DNA of 25,867 bases from Pseudomonadota bacterium (GCA_023443095.1 JAEZVV010000174.1:1-25867), one strand, 5' to 3'. Positions 1-7,724 are shown, numbered from the stretch's first letter. The notes: generated by a model from the letters alone, not told the origin. A program made the numbers and translations.

Positions 1-844
1 GGTCACCCCCGACGACGTGCGCAGCTATGTCAAACAAGTGATGGCAGGCGGGGCCGCTCCCGCCGCGGCCGGTGCTGCTGCGCCGGCGGGCGCCGGCCTG
101 GGTCTGGCGCTGCCGGCTTGGCCCGAGGTCGATTTCGCCAAGTTCGGCGAGGTCGAACGGGTGGCGATGTCACGCATCAAGAAGATCTCGGGTCCGGCAC
201 TCACCCGCAACGCGATCCTGATTCCGCACGTGACCAACCACGAGGACGCGGACATCACCGATCTCGAGGCCTTCCGCGTCCAGCTGAACAGGGAGAACGA
301 GAAGACCGGCGTCAAGCTGACCATGCTCGCCTTCCTGATCAAGGCGGCGGTCGCGGCCCTGAAGAAGTTCCCCGAGTTCAACAGCTCGCTCGACGCGGCG
401 ACCAACGACGCGATTTTCCTCAAGCGCTACTACCACATCGGTTTTGCCGCCGACACGCCCAACGGCCTGGTGGTGCCGGTGATCAAGGACGCCGACCAGA
501 AGGGCATCTTCGAGATCGCCCAGGAGACGGCGGAACTCGCCAAGAAGGCGCGTGACGGCAAGCTCTCGCCCACCGACATGCAGGGCGGCACTTTCAGCAT
601 CTCCTCGCTCGGCGGCATCGGCGGCACGTATTTCACGCCGATCATCAACGCGCCCGAGGTGGCGATCCTGGGCGTGTGCCGCGCCAGCATGAAGCCGGTA
701 TGGGACGGAAAGGCCTTCGCGCCGCGGCTGATCCTGCCCTTGTCGCTGTCGTGGGACCACCGCGTGGTCGACGGCGCCGGCGCCGCCCGCTTCAACGCCT
801 ACCTGGCGAGCCTGCTGGCGGACTTCCGCCGCGTCATGCTCTAG
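1..844 (+). CDS. aceF: Dihydrolipoyllysine acetyltransferase (PDH E2), C-terminal part
   Basis: This is the C-terminal part of the pyruvate dehydrogenase E2 core. It transfers the acetyl group from lipoyl-lysine to CoA in the cytoplasm. The reading frame is open from base 2, so the N-terminal lipoyl domains lie outside the window. The first visible residues (VTPDDVRSYVK) look like the end of the peripheral E1/E3-binding domain. An Ala/Pro/Gly-rich linker follows, then the catalytic domain. The catalytic signature DHRVVDG is present about 28 residues before the C-terminus, with its His and Asp intact. The internal sequence (KKISG near the start of the catalytic domain, IPHVTNHEDADIT) resembles proteobacterial AceF more than SucB. 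The stop lies 4 nt before a protease gene, and lpdA follows that, which supports PDH rather than the 2-oxoglutarate complex. An E1 gene (aceE) is expected upstream but cannot be seen. Confidence 0.93.
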   Translation, partial: VTPDDVRSYVKQVMAGGAAPAAAGAAAPAGAGLGLALPAWPEVDFAKFGEVERVAMSRIKKISGPALTRNAILIPHVTNHEDADITDLEAFRVQLNRENEKTGVKLTMLAFLIKAAVAALKKFPEFNSSLDAATNDAIFLKRYYHIGFAADTPNGLVVPVIKDADQKGIFEIAQETAELAKKARDGKLSPTDMQGGTFSISSLGGIGGTYFTPIINAPEVAILGVCRASMKPVWDGKAFAPRLILPLSLSWDHRVVDGAGAARFNAYLASLLADFRRVML

Positions 845-848
845 GCCC

Positions 849-1442
849 ATGACTACGCTGGTCGTCGTCAAAAAAGGCGCCGAGGTCGCGATCGGCGCGG
901 ATGCGCTGGTGACTTTCGGCGAGACCCGGCTGCCGCACGGTTACGAGGTCAACGAGAAGATTTTCACCGTGGGCGATTCGCTGATCGGTCTGGCGGGCAG
1001 CACCGCGCATTTCGCGGTGCTGGCCGAAGCCCTGCGCAGCCTGGGCGAGGACTGCCGGCTGGGCAGCCGGCAGGAAGTCTTCGCCACCTTCCAGAAGCTG
1101 CACCGGGTGCTGAAGGACCAGTATTTCCTCAACACCAAGGAAGACGACAGCGATCCGTACGAGAGTTCGCAGATCACCGCGCTGATCGCCAACGCGAGCG
1201 GCATCTACGGCGTGTATTCGTACCGCGAAGTCTTCGCCTTCGACCGCTTCTGGGCGATCGGCTCGGGCCGCAGCTTTGCCCTGGGCGCGATGTACGCCGC
1301 CTGGGGGCGAGCGCGCAGCGCGCGCGCCGTGGCCGAGATCGGCGTGGCCGCCGGCTGCGAGTTCGACAAGAGCTCGGCCCTGCCGGCGCGGGTCCACACC
1401 CTGGCGACTGCGGCAAGCAACCAACAAGAGACAACACCATGA
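849..1442 (+). CDS. N-terminal-Thr hydrolase, proteasome beta/HslV fold (BPH-like)
   Basis: The 197-residue product has the features of an Ntn-fold protease of the proteasome/HslV superfamily. If Met1 is removed, the new N-terminus is Thr-Thr, as in HslV, giving catalytic Thr1. Asp17 falls in the GADA stretch, the exact place of Asp17 in beta subunits and HslV. Lys36 in NEKIF, followed by the LIGLAGSTAH strand-helix motif, matches catalytic Lys33 with a short insertion. HslV is normally about 175 residues and sits beside hslU, which is absent here. The best fit I know is the betaproteobacterial proteasome homologue (BPH), described as a tetradecameric double ring in Thiobacillus denitrificans. 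That assignment rests on memory of the family, not on a search. The gene starts 4 nt after the aceF stop and its stop overlaps the lpdA start (ATGA), so it should be translationally coupled within the PDH operon. No ATPase partner gene is visible. Its substrate is unknown. Confidence 0.78.
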   Translation: MTTLVVVKKGAEVAIGADALVTFGETRLPHGYEVNEKIFTVGDSLIGLAGSTAHFAVLAEALRSLGEDCRLGSRQEVFATFQKLHRVLKDQYFLNTKEDDSDPYESSQITALIANASGIYGVYSYREVFAFDRFWAIGSGRSFALGAMYAAWGRARSARAVAEIGVAAGCEFDKSSALPARVHTLATAASNQQETTP

Positions 1443-3181
1443 GTCAGACCATCGAAATCCGAGTCCCCGACATCGGCGACTTCAAGGATGTGGAAGTGAT
1501 CGAAGTCCTGGTCAAGGCCGGCGACAGCATCGCGCTCGAGCAGTCGCTGATCACGGTCGAAAGCGACAAGGCCTCGATGGAGATCCCGGCCGCGGCCGCC
1601 GGCGTGGTCCGCGAAATGAAGGTCAAGCTGGGCGACAAGGTGGCCAAGGGTTCGCTCCTGCTCCTGCTCGAACCCGCTGCGGCCGCCAGCGCGGCGCCGG
1701 CCGAAGCGCCCGCGGCTCAGCCGGCTCCCGCCGCCGTTCCAACTCCCGCTGCCGCAAGCTTTGCCGGCAGCGCCGACATCGAATGCGACCTGCTGGTGCT
1801 GGGCGCCGGTCCCGGCGGTTATTCGGCCGCTTTCCGCGCCGCCGACCTCGGCCTCAAGGTGGTGCTGGTCGAGCGCTACTCGACCCTGGGCGGGGTCTGC
1901 CTGAACGTCGGCTGCATCCCGTCGAAGGCGCTGCTACACGTGGCGGCGGTGATCGACGAGGCCTCGGATTTCGCCGAGCTGGGGATCGACTTCGGCGCGC
2001 CCAAGATCGACCTCGACCGGCTGCGGGCCCACAAGAGCAAGGTGGTGGCCAAACTCACGGGCGGCCTGGCGACGATGGCCAAGATGCGCAAGGTGAACGT
2101 GCTTGAAGGCGTGGGCAGCTTTGCCGACCCGCACCACCTGAGCGTGGCCACTGCCGCCGGCAGCAAGACCGTCAAGTTCGCGCAGGCGATCATCGCCGCC
2201 GGCAGCCGGGTCGCGAAGCTGCCCTTCATTCCCGAAGACCCGCGCATCGTCGATTCGACCGGCGCGCTCGAGCTGCGCACCATCCCGCAGAAAATGCTGG
2301 TGATCGGCGGCGGCATCATCGGGCTCGAGATGGCCACCGTGTATTCGACCCTGGGCGCGCGCATTGACGTGGTCGAGATGCTCGATGGCCTGATGCCCGG
2401 CGCCGACCGCGACCTGGTCAAGGTCTGGGACAAACGCAACAAGAAGCGCTTCGACCGCGTGATGCTGAAGACCCGGACCGTCGACGTCGAGGCGCGCGAT
2501 GACGGCATCTGGGTCAAGTTCGAAGGCGAGGCCGCCCCGGCCGAGCCGCAGCGCTACGACCTGGTCCTGGTTGCCGTCGGCCGCAGCCCCAACGGCGGGA
2601 AAATCGGCGCCGAACGCGCCGGGGTGCTCGTGAGCGAACGCGGCTTCATCCCGGTCGATGGCCAGATGCGCACCAACGTTCCGCACATCTTTGCCATCGG
2701 CGACCTGGTGGGCCAGCCCATGCTCGCGCACAAGGCAGTGCACGAGGCGCATGTGGCGGCCGAAGCCGCTGCCGGCCAGAAGTCCTACTTCGACGCCAAG
2801 GTGATTCCGTCGGTCGCCTACACCGACCCCGAGATCGCCTGGGTTGGCCTGACCGAAGACGAAGCCAGGAAAACCGGCCGCGCCATCACCAAGGGTGTGT
2901 TCCCGTGGAGCGCTTCGGGCCGGGCGATCGCCAACGGCCGCGACGAAGGTTTCACCAAGCTGATCTTCGACGCCGAAACTCATCGCATCGTCGGCGGCGG
3001 CATCGTCGGCACCCATGCCGGCGACATGATCGGCGAAGTGGCGTTGGCGATCGAGATGGGCGCCGACGCGGTCGACATCGGCAAGACCATCCACCCGCAC
3101 CCCACGCTCGGCGAATCGATCGGCCTGGCGGCAGAAGCGGCCGAAGGGCATTGCACCGACCTGCCGCCGCCGCGCAAGTAG
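1439..3181 (+). CDS. lpdA: Dihydrolipoyl dehydrogenase (E3) with N-terminal lipoyl domain
   Basis: This enzyme reoxidises dihydrolipoamide of the PDH complex with NAD+ through FAD and a redox disulfide. Residues 1-80 form a biotinyl/lipoyl domain with the lipoylation motif ESDKASMEIP (Lys44). An Ala/Pro-rich hinge runs from about 80 to 110. The FAD-binding GAGPGG is near 122, and the disulfide motif GGVCLNVGC gives Cys154 and Cys159. The second nucleotide site (VIGGGIIGLE) lies near 290. The C-terminal HPHPTLGES supplies the catalytic His-Glu pair (about His554 and Glu559). At 580 residues it is longer than the usual ~475 because of the lipoyl domain. That arrangement is known in betaproteobacterial PDH operons. 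The ATG overlaps the stop of the upstream protease gene by 4 nt, so that start is well supported. A hairpin ends the operon downstream. Confidence 0.95.
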   Translation: MSQTIEIRVPDIGDFKDVEVIEVLVKAGDSIALEQSLITVESDKASMEIPAAAAGVVREMKVKLGDKVAKGSLLLLLEPAAAASAAPAEAPAAQPAPAAVPTPAAASFAGSADIECDLLVLGAGPGGYSAAFRAADLGLKVVLVERYSTLGGVCLNVGCIPSKALLHVAAVIDEASDFAELGIDFGAPKIDLDRLRAHKSKVVAKLTGGLATMAKMRKVNVLEGVGSFADPHHLSVATAAGSKTVKFAQAIIAAGSRVAKLPFIPEDPRIVDSTGALELRTIPQKMLVIGGGIIGLEMATVYSTLGARIDVVEMLDGLMPGADRDLVKVWDKRNKKRFDRVMLKTRTVDVEARDDGIWVKFEGEAAPAEPQRYDLVLVAVGRSPNGGKIGAERAGVLVSERGFIPVDGQMRTNVPHIFAIGDLVGQPMLAHKAVHEAHVAAEAAAGQKSYFDAKVIPSVAYTDPEIAWVGLTEDEARKTGRAITKGVFPWSASGRAIANGRDEGFTKLIFDAETHRIVGGGIVGTHAGDMIGEVALAIEMGADAVDIGKTIHPHPTLGESIGLAAEAAEGHCTDLPPPRK

Positions 3182-3198
3182 GCGGTCGACGCGGATCA

Positions 3199-3234
3199 AC
3201 CAGGGCCGGCGGGACTTGTTCCGCCGGCCCTGGT
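3199..3234. terminator. Strong hairpin between convergent lpdA and eutC
   Basis: A perfect 14-bp inverted repeat (3199-3212 with 3221-3234) encloses an 8-nt loop. It lies 17 nt after the lpdA stop and 4 nt beyond the eutC stop, so it probably terminates both convergent operons. The T-tract is short (CGTTTC) on the + side. Confidence 0.75.
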
Positions 3235-3238
3235 CGTT

Positions 3239-4039
3239 TCAGCTGGGTGGATCCAGCCGGGCCGGTGGTGGGCCGAGCGGGCTTTCCTCCTTGAGGCCGA
3301 TCCCGCTTACGCCCAGGCTTAGCGCCCGCTCGATCAGCCACGCCAGGCGCTGCGCGGCGGCAGGGTAGTCCAGGCCCTGCGGGCGGATGTTCGAGACGCA
3401 GTTGCGGTCGGCATCGGTGAGCCCCACGCGCGGCCGCCAGGTGAGGTAGGCGCCCAGGCTGTCGGGCGAGGAGAGCCCCGGGCGTTCGCCGATCAGGACC
3501 ACCACCAGGCGCGCCCCGAGCCGCTCGCCGACCTCGTCGCCCAGCGCGACCCGGGCTTGGCGCGCGATCACCACCGGGCCGAGCGAGGTCTTCGCCGGCA
3601 AGCACGGAACCAGGTGGCCGAGCAGGGGCGACGCATGGCGTTGGACCGCGGTCGCCGAGAGCCCGTCGCCGAGCATGAAGACCAGATCGACACCGGCGCT
3701 GCCGGCGCGCAGCGACGCTAGCGCCGCTGCGCTGGCCGGGGCGAGGCGGCGGCCTAGGTCCGGACGCATCAAATAGCTCGGCCGATCGGGCGCGGCGCTG
3801 GTCACCGTCTGGCAGGGCCAGCCCATGGCTTCGAGCTCGGCTTGCAAGGGATCGATCTCGAGTTCGGCATGGACTGCGTCGCGCGCCAGCGCGTGGTCGA
3901 CGCCGAAGGTGAGTTGCTCGCGCGTCGGCAGGCTGGCGCCGCTGCGGCCGAGCGCGATCCGGGCGGCGGTCAGCGCGCGCAGATCGGCCCAGGGGTCGGC
4001 ACGGGCCGCTTCCAGCGGCGCAACGGCGGCGGGTTTCAT
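3239..4039 (-). CDS. eutC: Ethanolamine ammonia-lyase small subunit
   Basis: This is the small subunit of adenosylcobalamin-dependent ethanolamine ammonia-lyase, which converts ethanolamine to acetaldehyde and ammonia together with EutB. The 266-residue product shows the EutC pattern: an N-terminal ADPWADLRALTAARIALG stretch, a GDGLSATAV segment near the middle that contributes to the cobalamin site, the GERPGLSSPDSLGAYLTW segment, and DRNCVSNIRPQGL toward the C-terminus. The length is close to the usual ~290. The ATG overlaps the eutB stop by 4 nt (ATGA), which fixes the start. It is the last gene of the long leftward operon, and a hairpin lies just beyond its stop. No eutA reactivase, microcompartment shell gene or eutH permease is in the window, so this is the minimal cytosolic enzyme. 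Confidence 0.94.
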   Translation of the reverse strand: MKPAAVAPLEAARADPWADLRALTAARIALGRSGASLPTREQLTFGVDHALARDAVHAELEIDPLQAELEAMGWPCQTVTSAAPDRPSYLMRPDLGRRLAPASAAALASLRAGSAGVDLVFMLGDGLSATAVQRHASPLLGHLVPCLPAKTSLGPVVIARQARVALGDEVGERLGARLVVVLIGERPGLSSPDSLGAYLTWRPRVGLTDADRNCVSNIRPQGLDYPAAAQRLAWLIERALSLGVSGIGLKEESPLGPPPARLDPPS

Positions 4040-5445
4040 GGCTGCCCCTCGGGGCGGTTCAGCAGCGGCCGGCTCAGGCTGCCGAGCGCCGGCAGGGCAA
4101 GCTCGGCCGGGCGCAAGCGGCCGCCGGCCTCGGCAATGCCGACCGCTTCAAGCCAGGCCTCGAACTCGGGCGCGCGCTTGAGTCCCAGCAGTTCGCGTAC
4201 ATACAGCGAGTCGTGGAACGAGGTGCTCTGGTAGTTGAGCATGATGTCGTCGGCGCCCGGCACTCCCATCACGAAGTTCACGCCGGCGGTGGCAAGCAGG
4301 GTCAGGAGCACGTCCATGTCGTCCTGATCGGCTTCGGCGTGGTTGGTGTAGCAGACGTCGCAGCCCAGGGGCAGGCCGAGCAGCTTGCCGCAGAAATGGT
4401 CTTCCAGCCCGGCGCGGATGATCTGCTTGCCGTCGTACAGGTATTCGGGGCCGATGAAGCCGACCACGGTATTGACGAGCAGGGGAGAAAAGGCGCGCGC
4501 CACCCCATAGGCCCGCGCCTCGCAGGTCTGCTGGTCGAGGCCGCGGTGGGCGTTGGCCGACAGCGCGCTGCCCTGGCCGGTTTCGAAATACATGACGTTG
4601 TTGCCCACCGTGCCGCGGCCGAGCGCAAGGGCGGCTGCTCGCGCTTCGGCGAGCAGGGCGAGCGAGACGCCGAAGCTGGCATTGGCGGCCTCGGTGCCCG
4701 CGATCGACTGGAACACCAGGTCGACCGGCGCGCCGCGTTCGATCGCGCCCAGGGTGTGGGTGACGTGGGTGAGGACGCAGGACTGGGTCGGCACTGCCAG
4801 AGCCTGGATCAGTTCGTCGCACAGCTGCAGCAGATCGACCAGGGTGGCCGGGTTGTCGCTCGCGGGATTGATGCCGATCACGGCGTCGCCCGCGCCATAC
4901 ATCAGCCCGTCGAGGATGGAGGCGGCGATCCCGCGCAGTTCGTCGGTCGGGTGGTTGGGCTGCAGCCGGACCGAGAGGCGCCCGGGCAGGCCGATCGTGT
5001 TGCGAAAGCGGGTTGTCACCCGGCATTTGCTCGCCACCAGGATCAGGTCCTGGTTGCGCATCAGCTTGCTCACCGCGGCTGCCATTTCCGGCGTGATGCC
5101 GGCTGCCACGGCAGCCAGGGTCGCGCCATCGGTCGAGAACTCAAGCAGCCAGTCGCGCAGCCCCCCCACCGTCAGATGCGAGATCGGCGCGAAGGCACGG
5201 GCCTCGTGGCTGTCGAGGATGAGGCGGGTGACTTCGTCGCTTTCGTAAGGGACGAGCGCCTCGTCGAGGAACTGGCGCAGCGGCACATCGGCCAGGCACA
5301 GGCGGGCGGCCATGCGTTCCGTTGCCGACTGTGCTGCCAGGCCGGCGAGCCGGTCGCCGGAGCGTTCGGGCGTGGCCTTGGCCATCAGTTCGCGCAGGTC
5401 GTCGAACTGCCACTGGGTGCCGGCGAGTGGATGGCGGTAACGCAT
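4036..5445 (-). CDS. eutB: Ethanolamine ammonia-lyase large subunit
   Basis: This is the catalytic TIM-barrel subunit of ethanolamine ammonia-lyase. The 469-residue sequence keeps the family landmarks. RLQPN gives Arg160 and Gln162, GINP is at 190-193, YFETGQGSALSA gives Glu287, and GCDVCYTNH gives Asp362. These fall at or within one residue of the Salmonella enzyme's substrate-contact numbering as I recall it. The C-terminal DDIMLNYQSTSFHD motif is also present, so the enzyme looks intact. It starts only 9 nt after the stop of the upstream HD-domain oxygenase gene and overlaps eutC by ATGA, so it is probably co-transcribed with the phosphonate genes. That is unlike the classical eut operon. 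Its product acetaldehyde needs an aldehyde dehydrogenase or similar enzyme. No eutE or eutG is nearby, and phnY is the only such gene in the operon. Confidence 0.95.
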   Translation of the reverse strand: MRYRHPLAGTQWQFDDLRELMAKATPERSGDRLAGLAAQSATERMAARLCLADVPLRQFLDEALVPYESDEVTRLILDSHEARAFAPISHLTVGGLRDWLLEFSTDGATLAAVAAGITPEMAAAVSKLMRNQDLILVASKCRVTTRFRNTIGLPGRLSVRLQPNHPTDELRGIAASILDGLMYGAGDAVIGINPASDNPATLVDLLQLCDELIQALAVPTQSCVLTHVTHTLGAIERGAPVDLVFQSIAGTEAANASFGVSLALLAEARAAALALGRGTVGNNVMYFETGQGSALSANAHRGLDQQTCEARAYGVARAFSPLLVNTVVGFIGPEYLYDGKQIIRAGLEDHFCGKLLGLPLGCDVCYTNHAEADQDDMDVLLTLLATAGVNFVMGVPGADDIMLNYQSTSFHDSLYVRELLGLKRAPEFEAWLEAVGIAEAGGRLRPAELALPALGSLSRPLLNRPEGQP

Positions 5446-5454
5446 GGGCAGGCC

Positions 5455-6039
5455 TTATGGAGCGGCCTGGGAGAAACGCTGCGCCACCCGTTGCGCCAGG
5501 GTCAGGTAATGCGAGAGGGGGGGCGTGCGGGCGTCGGCGAGTTTGGCCAGGTCGTCCCAGCGGCGCAGCGCCAGAGCGTCGTGCGCGTACGGCTGCTCGA
5601 TGAAGGCCTGGGCCTCGGCCGCGCTGAAGACGCCGCCCTGCAGGTGCAGGCTGCGCAGAGAATCGGCTGACAGCGCCGCCAGATAGTCCGCGCCGCTTTT
5701 GTCCTGGTCGCCGCAGGCGCAGAGATAACGCTTGGCCGCCACGTGCTGGCGGATCGGCGCGAGCACCGCTTCCGGGAACAGCTGGCGCAGGCGCGGGATC
5801 GCCACGACTTCGTGGCGGTCGTCGATGCCGCGCAGGGTGGGGGTCTCGCCGCGGTCGTTGATCAGATGCCCGAGGTCGTGCAGGAAGGCGGCCACCACCA
5901 GCTCCTCGCTCGCGCCTTCGAGTTCGGCCCGGTGCCCGCTCTGCAGCGCGTGTTCGAGCTGGGTCACGGGTTCGCCCGCGTACTGGCGGTGGCCGTGGGC
6001 CGCGAACAAGGCTTCGATGTCGTTCAGGCCGAAGTTCAT
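5455..6039 (-). CDS. PhnZ/TmpB-like HD-domain di-iron oxygenase
   Basis: The product (194 residues) belongs to the HD-domain proteins associated with phosphonate operons. Known members are PhnZ, which oxidatively cleaves (R)-2-amino-1-hydroxyethylphosphonate to glycine and phosphate, and TmpB, which releases glycine betaine from the trimethylated analogue. The expected iron ligands are in place: His30, His54-Asp55 in the FLHDLGH motif, His76, His99 in the HVAAKRY motif, and Asp162/163 in RRWDDLAK. The PhnZ lid pair also appears as Tyr20-x-x-Glu23 in a YAGEPVTQLEHALQ stretch. The ATG at 6039 was chosen because it begins the homologous region and overlaps the upstream transporter stop by ATGA. 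A longer frame to 6153 has no such support. The usual 2-oxoglutarate dioxygenase partner (PhnY* or TmpA) is not in the window. Which substrate it uses is inference. Confidence 0.82.
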   Translation of the reverse strand: MNFGLNDIEALFAAHGHRQYAGEPVTQLEHALQSGHRAELEGASEELVVAAFLHDLGHLINDRGETPTLRGIDDRHEVVAIPRLRQLFPEAVLAPIRQHVAAKRYLCACGDQDKSGADYLAALSADSLRSLHLQGGVFSAAEAQAFIEQPYAHDALALRRWDDLAKLADARTPPLSHYLTLAQRVAQRFSQAAP

Positions 6040-7724
6040 GGAACCGTCCGCGGTGAGTCGGTGGCGCCCGTCTCGGGGCGGGCCGCCTGGCCTAACACCC
6101 GGGTCTTGGACAGGACCCCGGCACCCTCGAGGATGGGGTAGGCGACCGAACACAGCAGCGAGTTGACCCGCTTGAAGTCGGCGAGCAGGTCGAGGTGGAG
6201 CGAGCTGGTCTCGATCGACTGCGGCGTATTGCCCGAGAGCCGCTGCAGATGCAGGTCGGCGTAGTGCATCTCGAGCTCGCGGAAATCGACTTTTTCGGCA
6301 ATCAGTTTCTGCGCGGTCTTGAGGTCGCCGTGCAGGAAGACCGCCATCGCCAGCTGCAGGTTGTTGGTCAGGCGCGAATGCAGGCTTTCGATCTCGGCCA
6401 TGCCGGCGTCCGAAAAAGTCAGGCCGTGCTGGATCTTTTTCTCGGCGACGTCGATCAACATGCGTTCGATGATGTCGCCCACGTGTTCCATGTTGATCGT
6501 GAACTGGACGATGTCGGTCCAGCGCTGCGACTCGCGCTGATCGAGCGCTTCGCGGCTGACCTGCGAAAGATAGAGCTTGATCGCGGTATAGAGCCGGTCG
6601 ACCTCGTCGTCGCGGCCGCGCAGCCGCTCGGCCAGGGGCAGGTCGTTGGTCTTGAGCACGGTGAGCAGGCCGGCGAGCATGTCGTGGATGGTGTCGGCCA
6701 GCCGCACCGCTTCGCGCGTGGCACAGCCCATCGCCAGGGCCGGCGTGGCGAGCGCGAGCGGGTCGAGGTACTTGGGCTGCCCTGCCAGCTCGGCCCGGGC
6801 GGCGGCGGGCAGCCAGGCCTCGACCAGCGTCGCCACCCTGGCCGCCAGCGGCAGGAAGAGGGCGGCCAGCGCCACGTTGAAAGCCAGGTGGAAGATCACC
6901 ACCGAGTGCTGGGCATCGAGCCCGAGCCGTTCCAGGCCTTGCAGAATCCAGGGCAGGCCCAGCACCGCCAGCGTGACGCCGGCGCCCTTGAACAGCAGGT
7001 TGCCCAGCGGCACCCGGCGCGTGACGGGATCGGCGCGCAGCGTGGTCAGCACCGCCAGCAGGCCGCTGCCGAGGTTGGCGCCGGCAACGATCGCTACCGC
7101 GACTTCGATCGGCACCACGCTCGCTCCCGCCAGGGTGGCAGTGAGCAGGACCACGGCCAGGCTCGAATAGCTGGCGACCGCGAGCAGCATGCCGAGCAGA
7201 ACGTCGAGCAGGACATCGCCCGTGATCTGCGCAAACATCACCTTGACCCCGCTGCCATGGGTGAGCGGCGCGGTGGCGAGAACGATCAGCTGCAAGGCCA
7301 GCATCATCACACCCAGGCCCAGCACCACGCGGCCGACCTGGCCGGCGCGTTCGTTGCGGCGCGAGAGGTAGATCACCACGCCGGGGATGATCAGCAGGGG
7401 CGCGAGCCAGCGCAGCTGGAGCGAAAAGACCTGAACCATCAGGGCGGTGCCGACGTCGGCGCCCAGCATCACCGCCAGCGCGGCGGCGGTGCCGATCAGC
7501 CCTTGGGCGACGAAACTCGAGGCGAGCAGGGCGGTGGCGGTCGAGCTCTGCAGCAGGCTAGTGACGCCGATGCCGGCAAGAAAGGCGGTGATCCGGTGGC
7601 CGACGCTGCGCCGCAGGACATGCCGCAGGCTGGTTCCCAGCACCCGCAAGACGCCGGTGCGCACGATGTGGGTGCCCCAGACCAGCAGGGCGATCGCCGC
7701 GAGCAGGTTGAGCAGAGTGTCCAT
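6036..7724 (-). CDS. Na/Pi cotransporter family protein with PhoU-like tail
   Basis: The 562-residue inner-membrane protein has two halves. Residues 1-315 hold about eight to ten hydrophobic segments and the Na/Pi family motif GVTSLLQSSTATALL (Gln59-Ser-Ser). A weaker internal repeat (VASYSSLAVVLL) lacks the second Gln. Residues about 330-540 are helical and PhoU-like, with segments such as FTINMEHVGDIIERML. The layout resembles E. coli YjbB, reported to export phosphate. In this operon the C-P bond-breaking enzymes release more phosphate than a cell needs when a phosphonate is used for carbon or nitrogen, so export is a reasonable inference. Uptake of phosphate cannot be excluded. It starts 31 nt after phnY and overlaps the HD-oxygenase gene by 4 nt. 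Confidence 0.85.
   Translation of the reverse strand: MDTLLNLLAAIALLVWGTHIVRTGVLRVLGTSLRHVLRRSVGHRITAFLAGIGVTSLLQSSTATALLASSFVAQGLIGTAAALAVMLGADVGTALMVQVFSLQLRWLAPLLIIPGVVIYLSRRNERAGQVGRVVLGLGVMMLALQLIVLATAPLTHGSGVKVMFAQITGDVLLDVLLGMLLAVASYSSLAVVLLTATLAGASVVPIEVAVAIVAGANLGSGLLAVLTTLRADPVTRRVPLGNLLFKGAGVTLAVLGLPWILQGLERLGLDAQHSVVIFHLAFNVALAALFLPLAARVATLVEAWLPAAARAELAGQPKYLDPLALATPALAMGCATREAVRLADTIHDMLAGLLTVLKTNDLPLAERLRGRDDEVDRLYTAIKLYLSQVSREALDQRESQRWTDIVQFTINMEHVGDIIERMLIDVAEKKIQHGLTFSDAGMAEIESLHSRLTNNLQLAMAVFLHGDLKTAQKLIAEKVDFRELEMHYADLHLQRLSGNTPQSIETSSLHLDLLADFKRVNSLLCSVAYPILEGAGVLSKTRVLGQAARPETGATDSPRTVP

Noticed and set aside
3239..5445. Ethanolamine microcompartment (eut) operon
   Set aside because: Only eutB and eutC are present; no shell protein, eutA, eutD, eutE, eutG or eutH is in the window.
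6040..6153. Longer form of the HD-domain oxygenase starting at 6153
   Set aside because: The extra 38 residues are Arg/Pro/Gly-rich and overlap the transporter gene; the ATG at 6039 gives an ATGA overlap and the expected PhnZ length.
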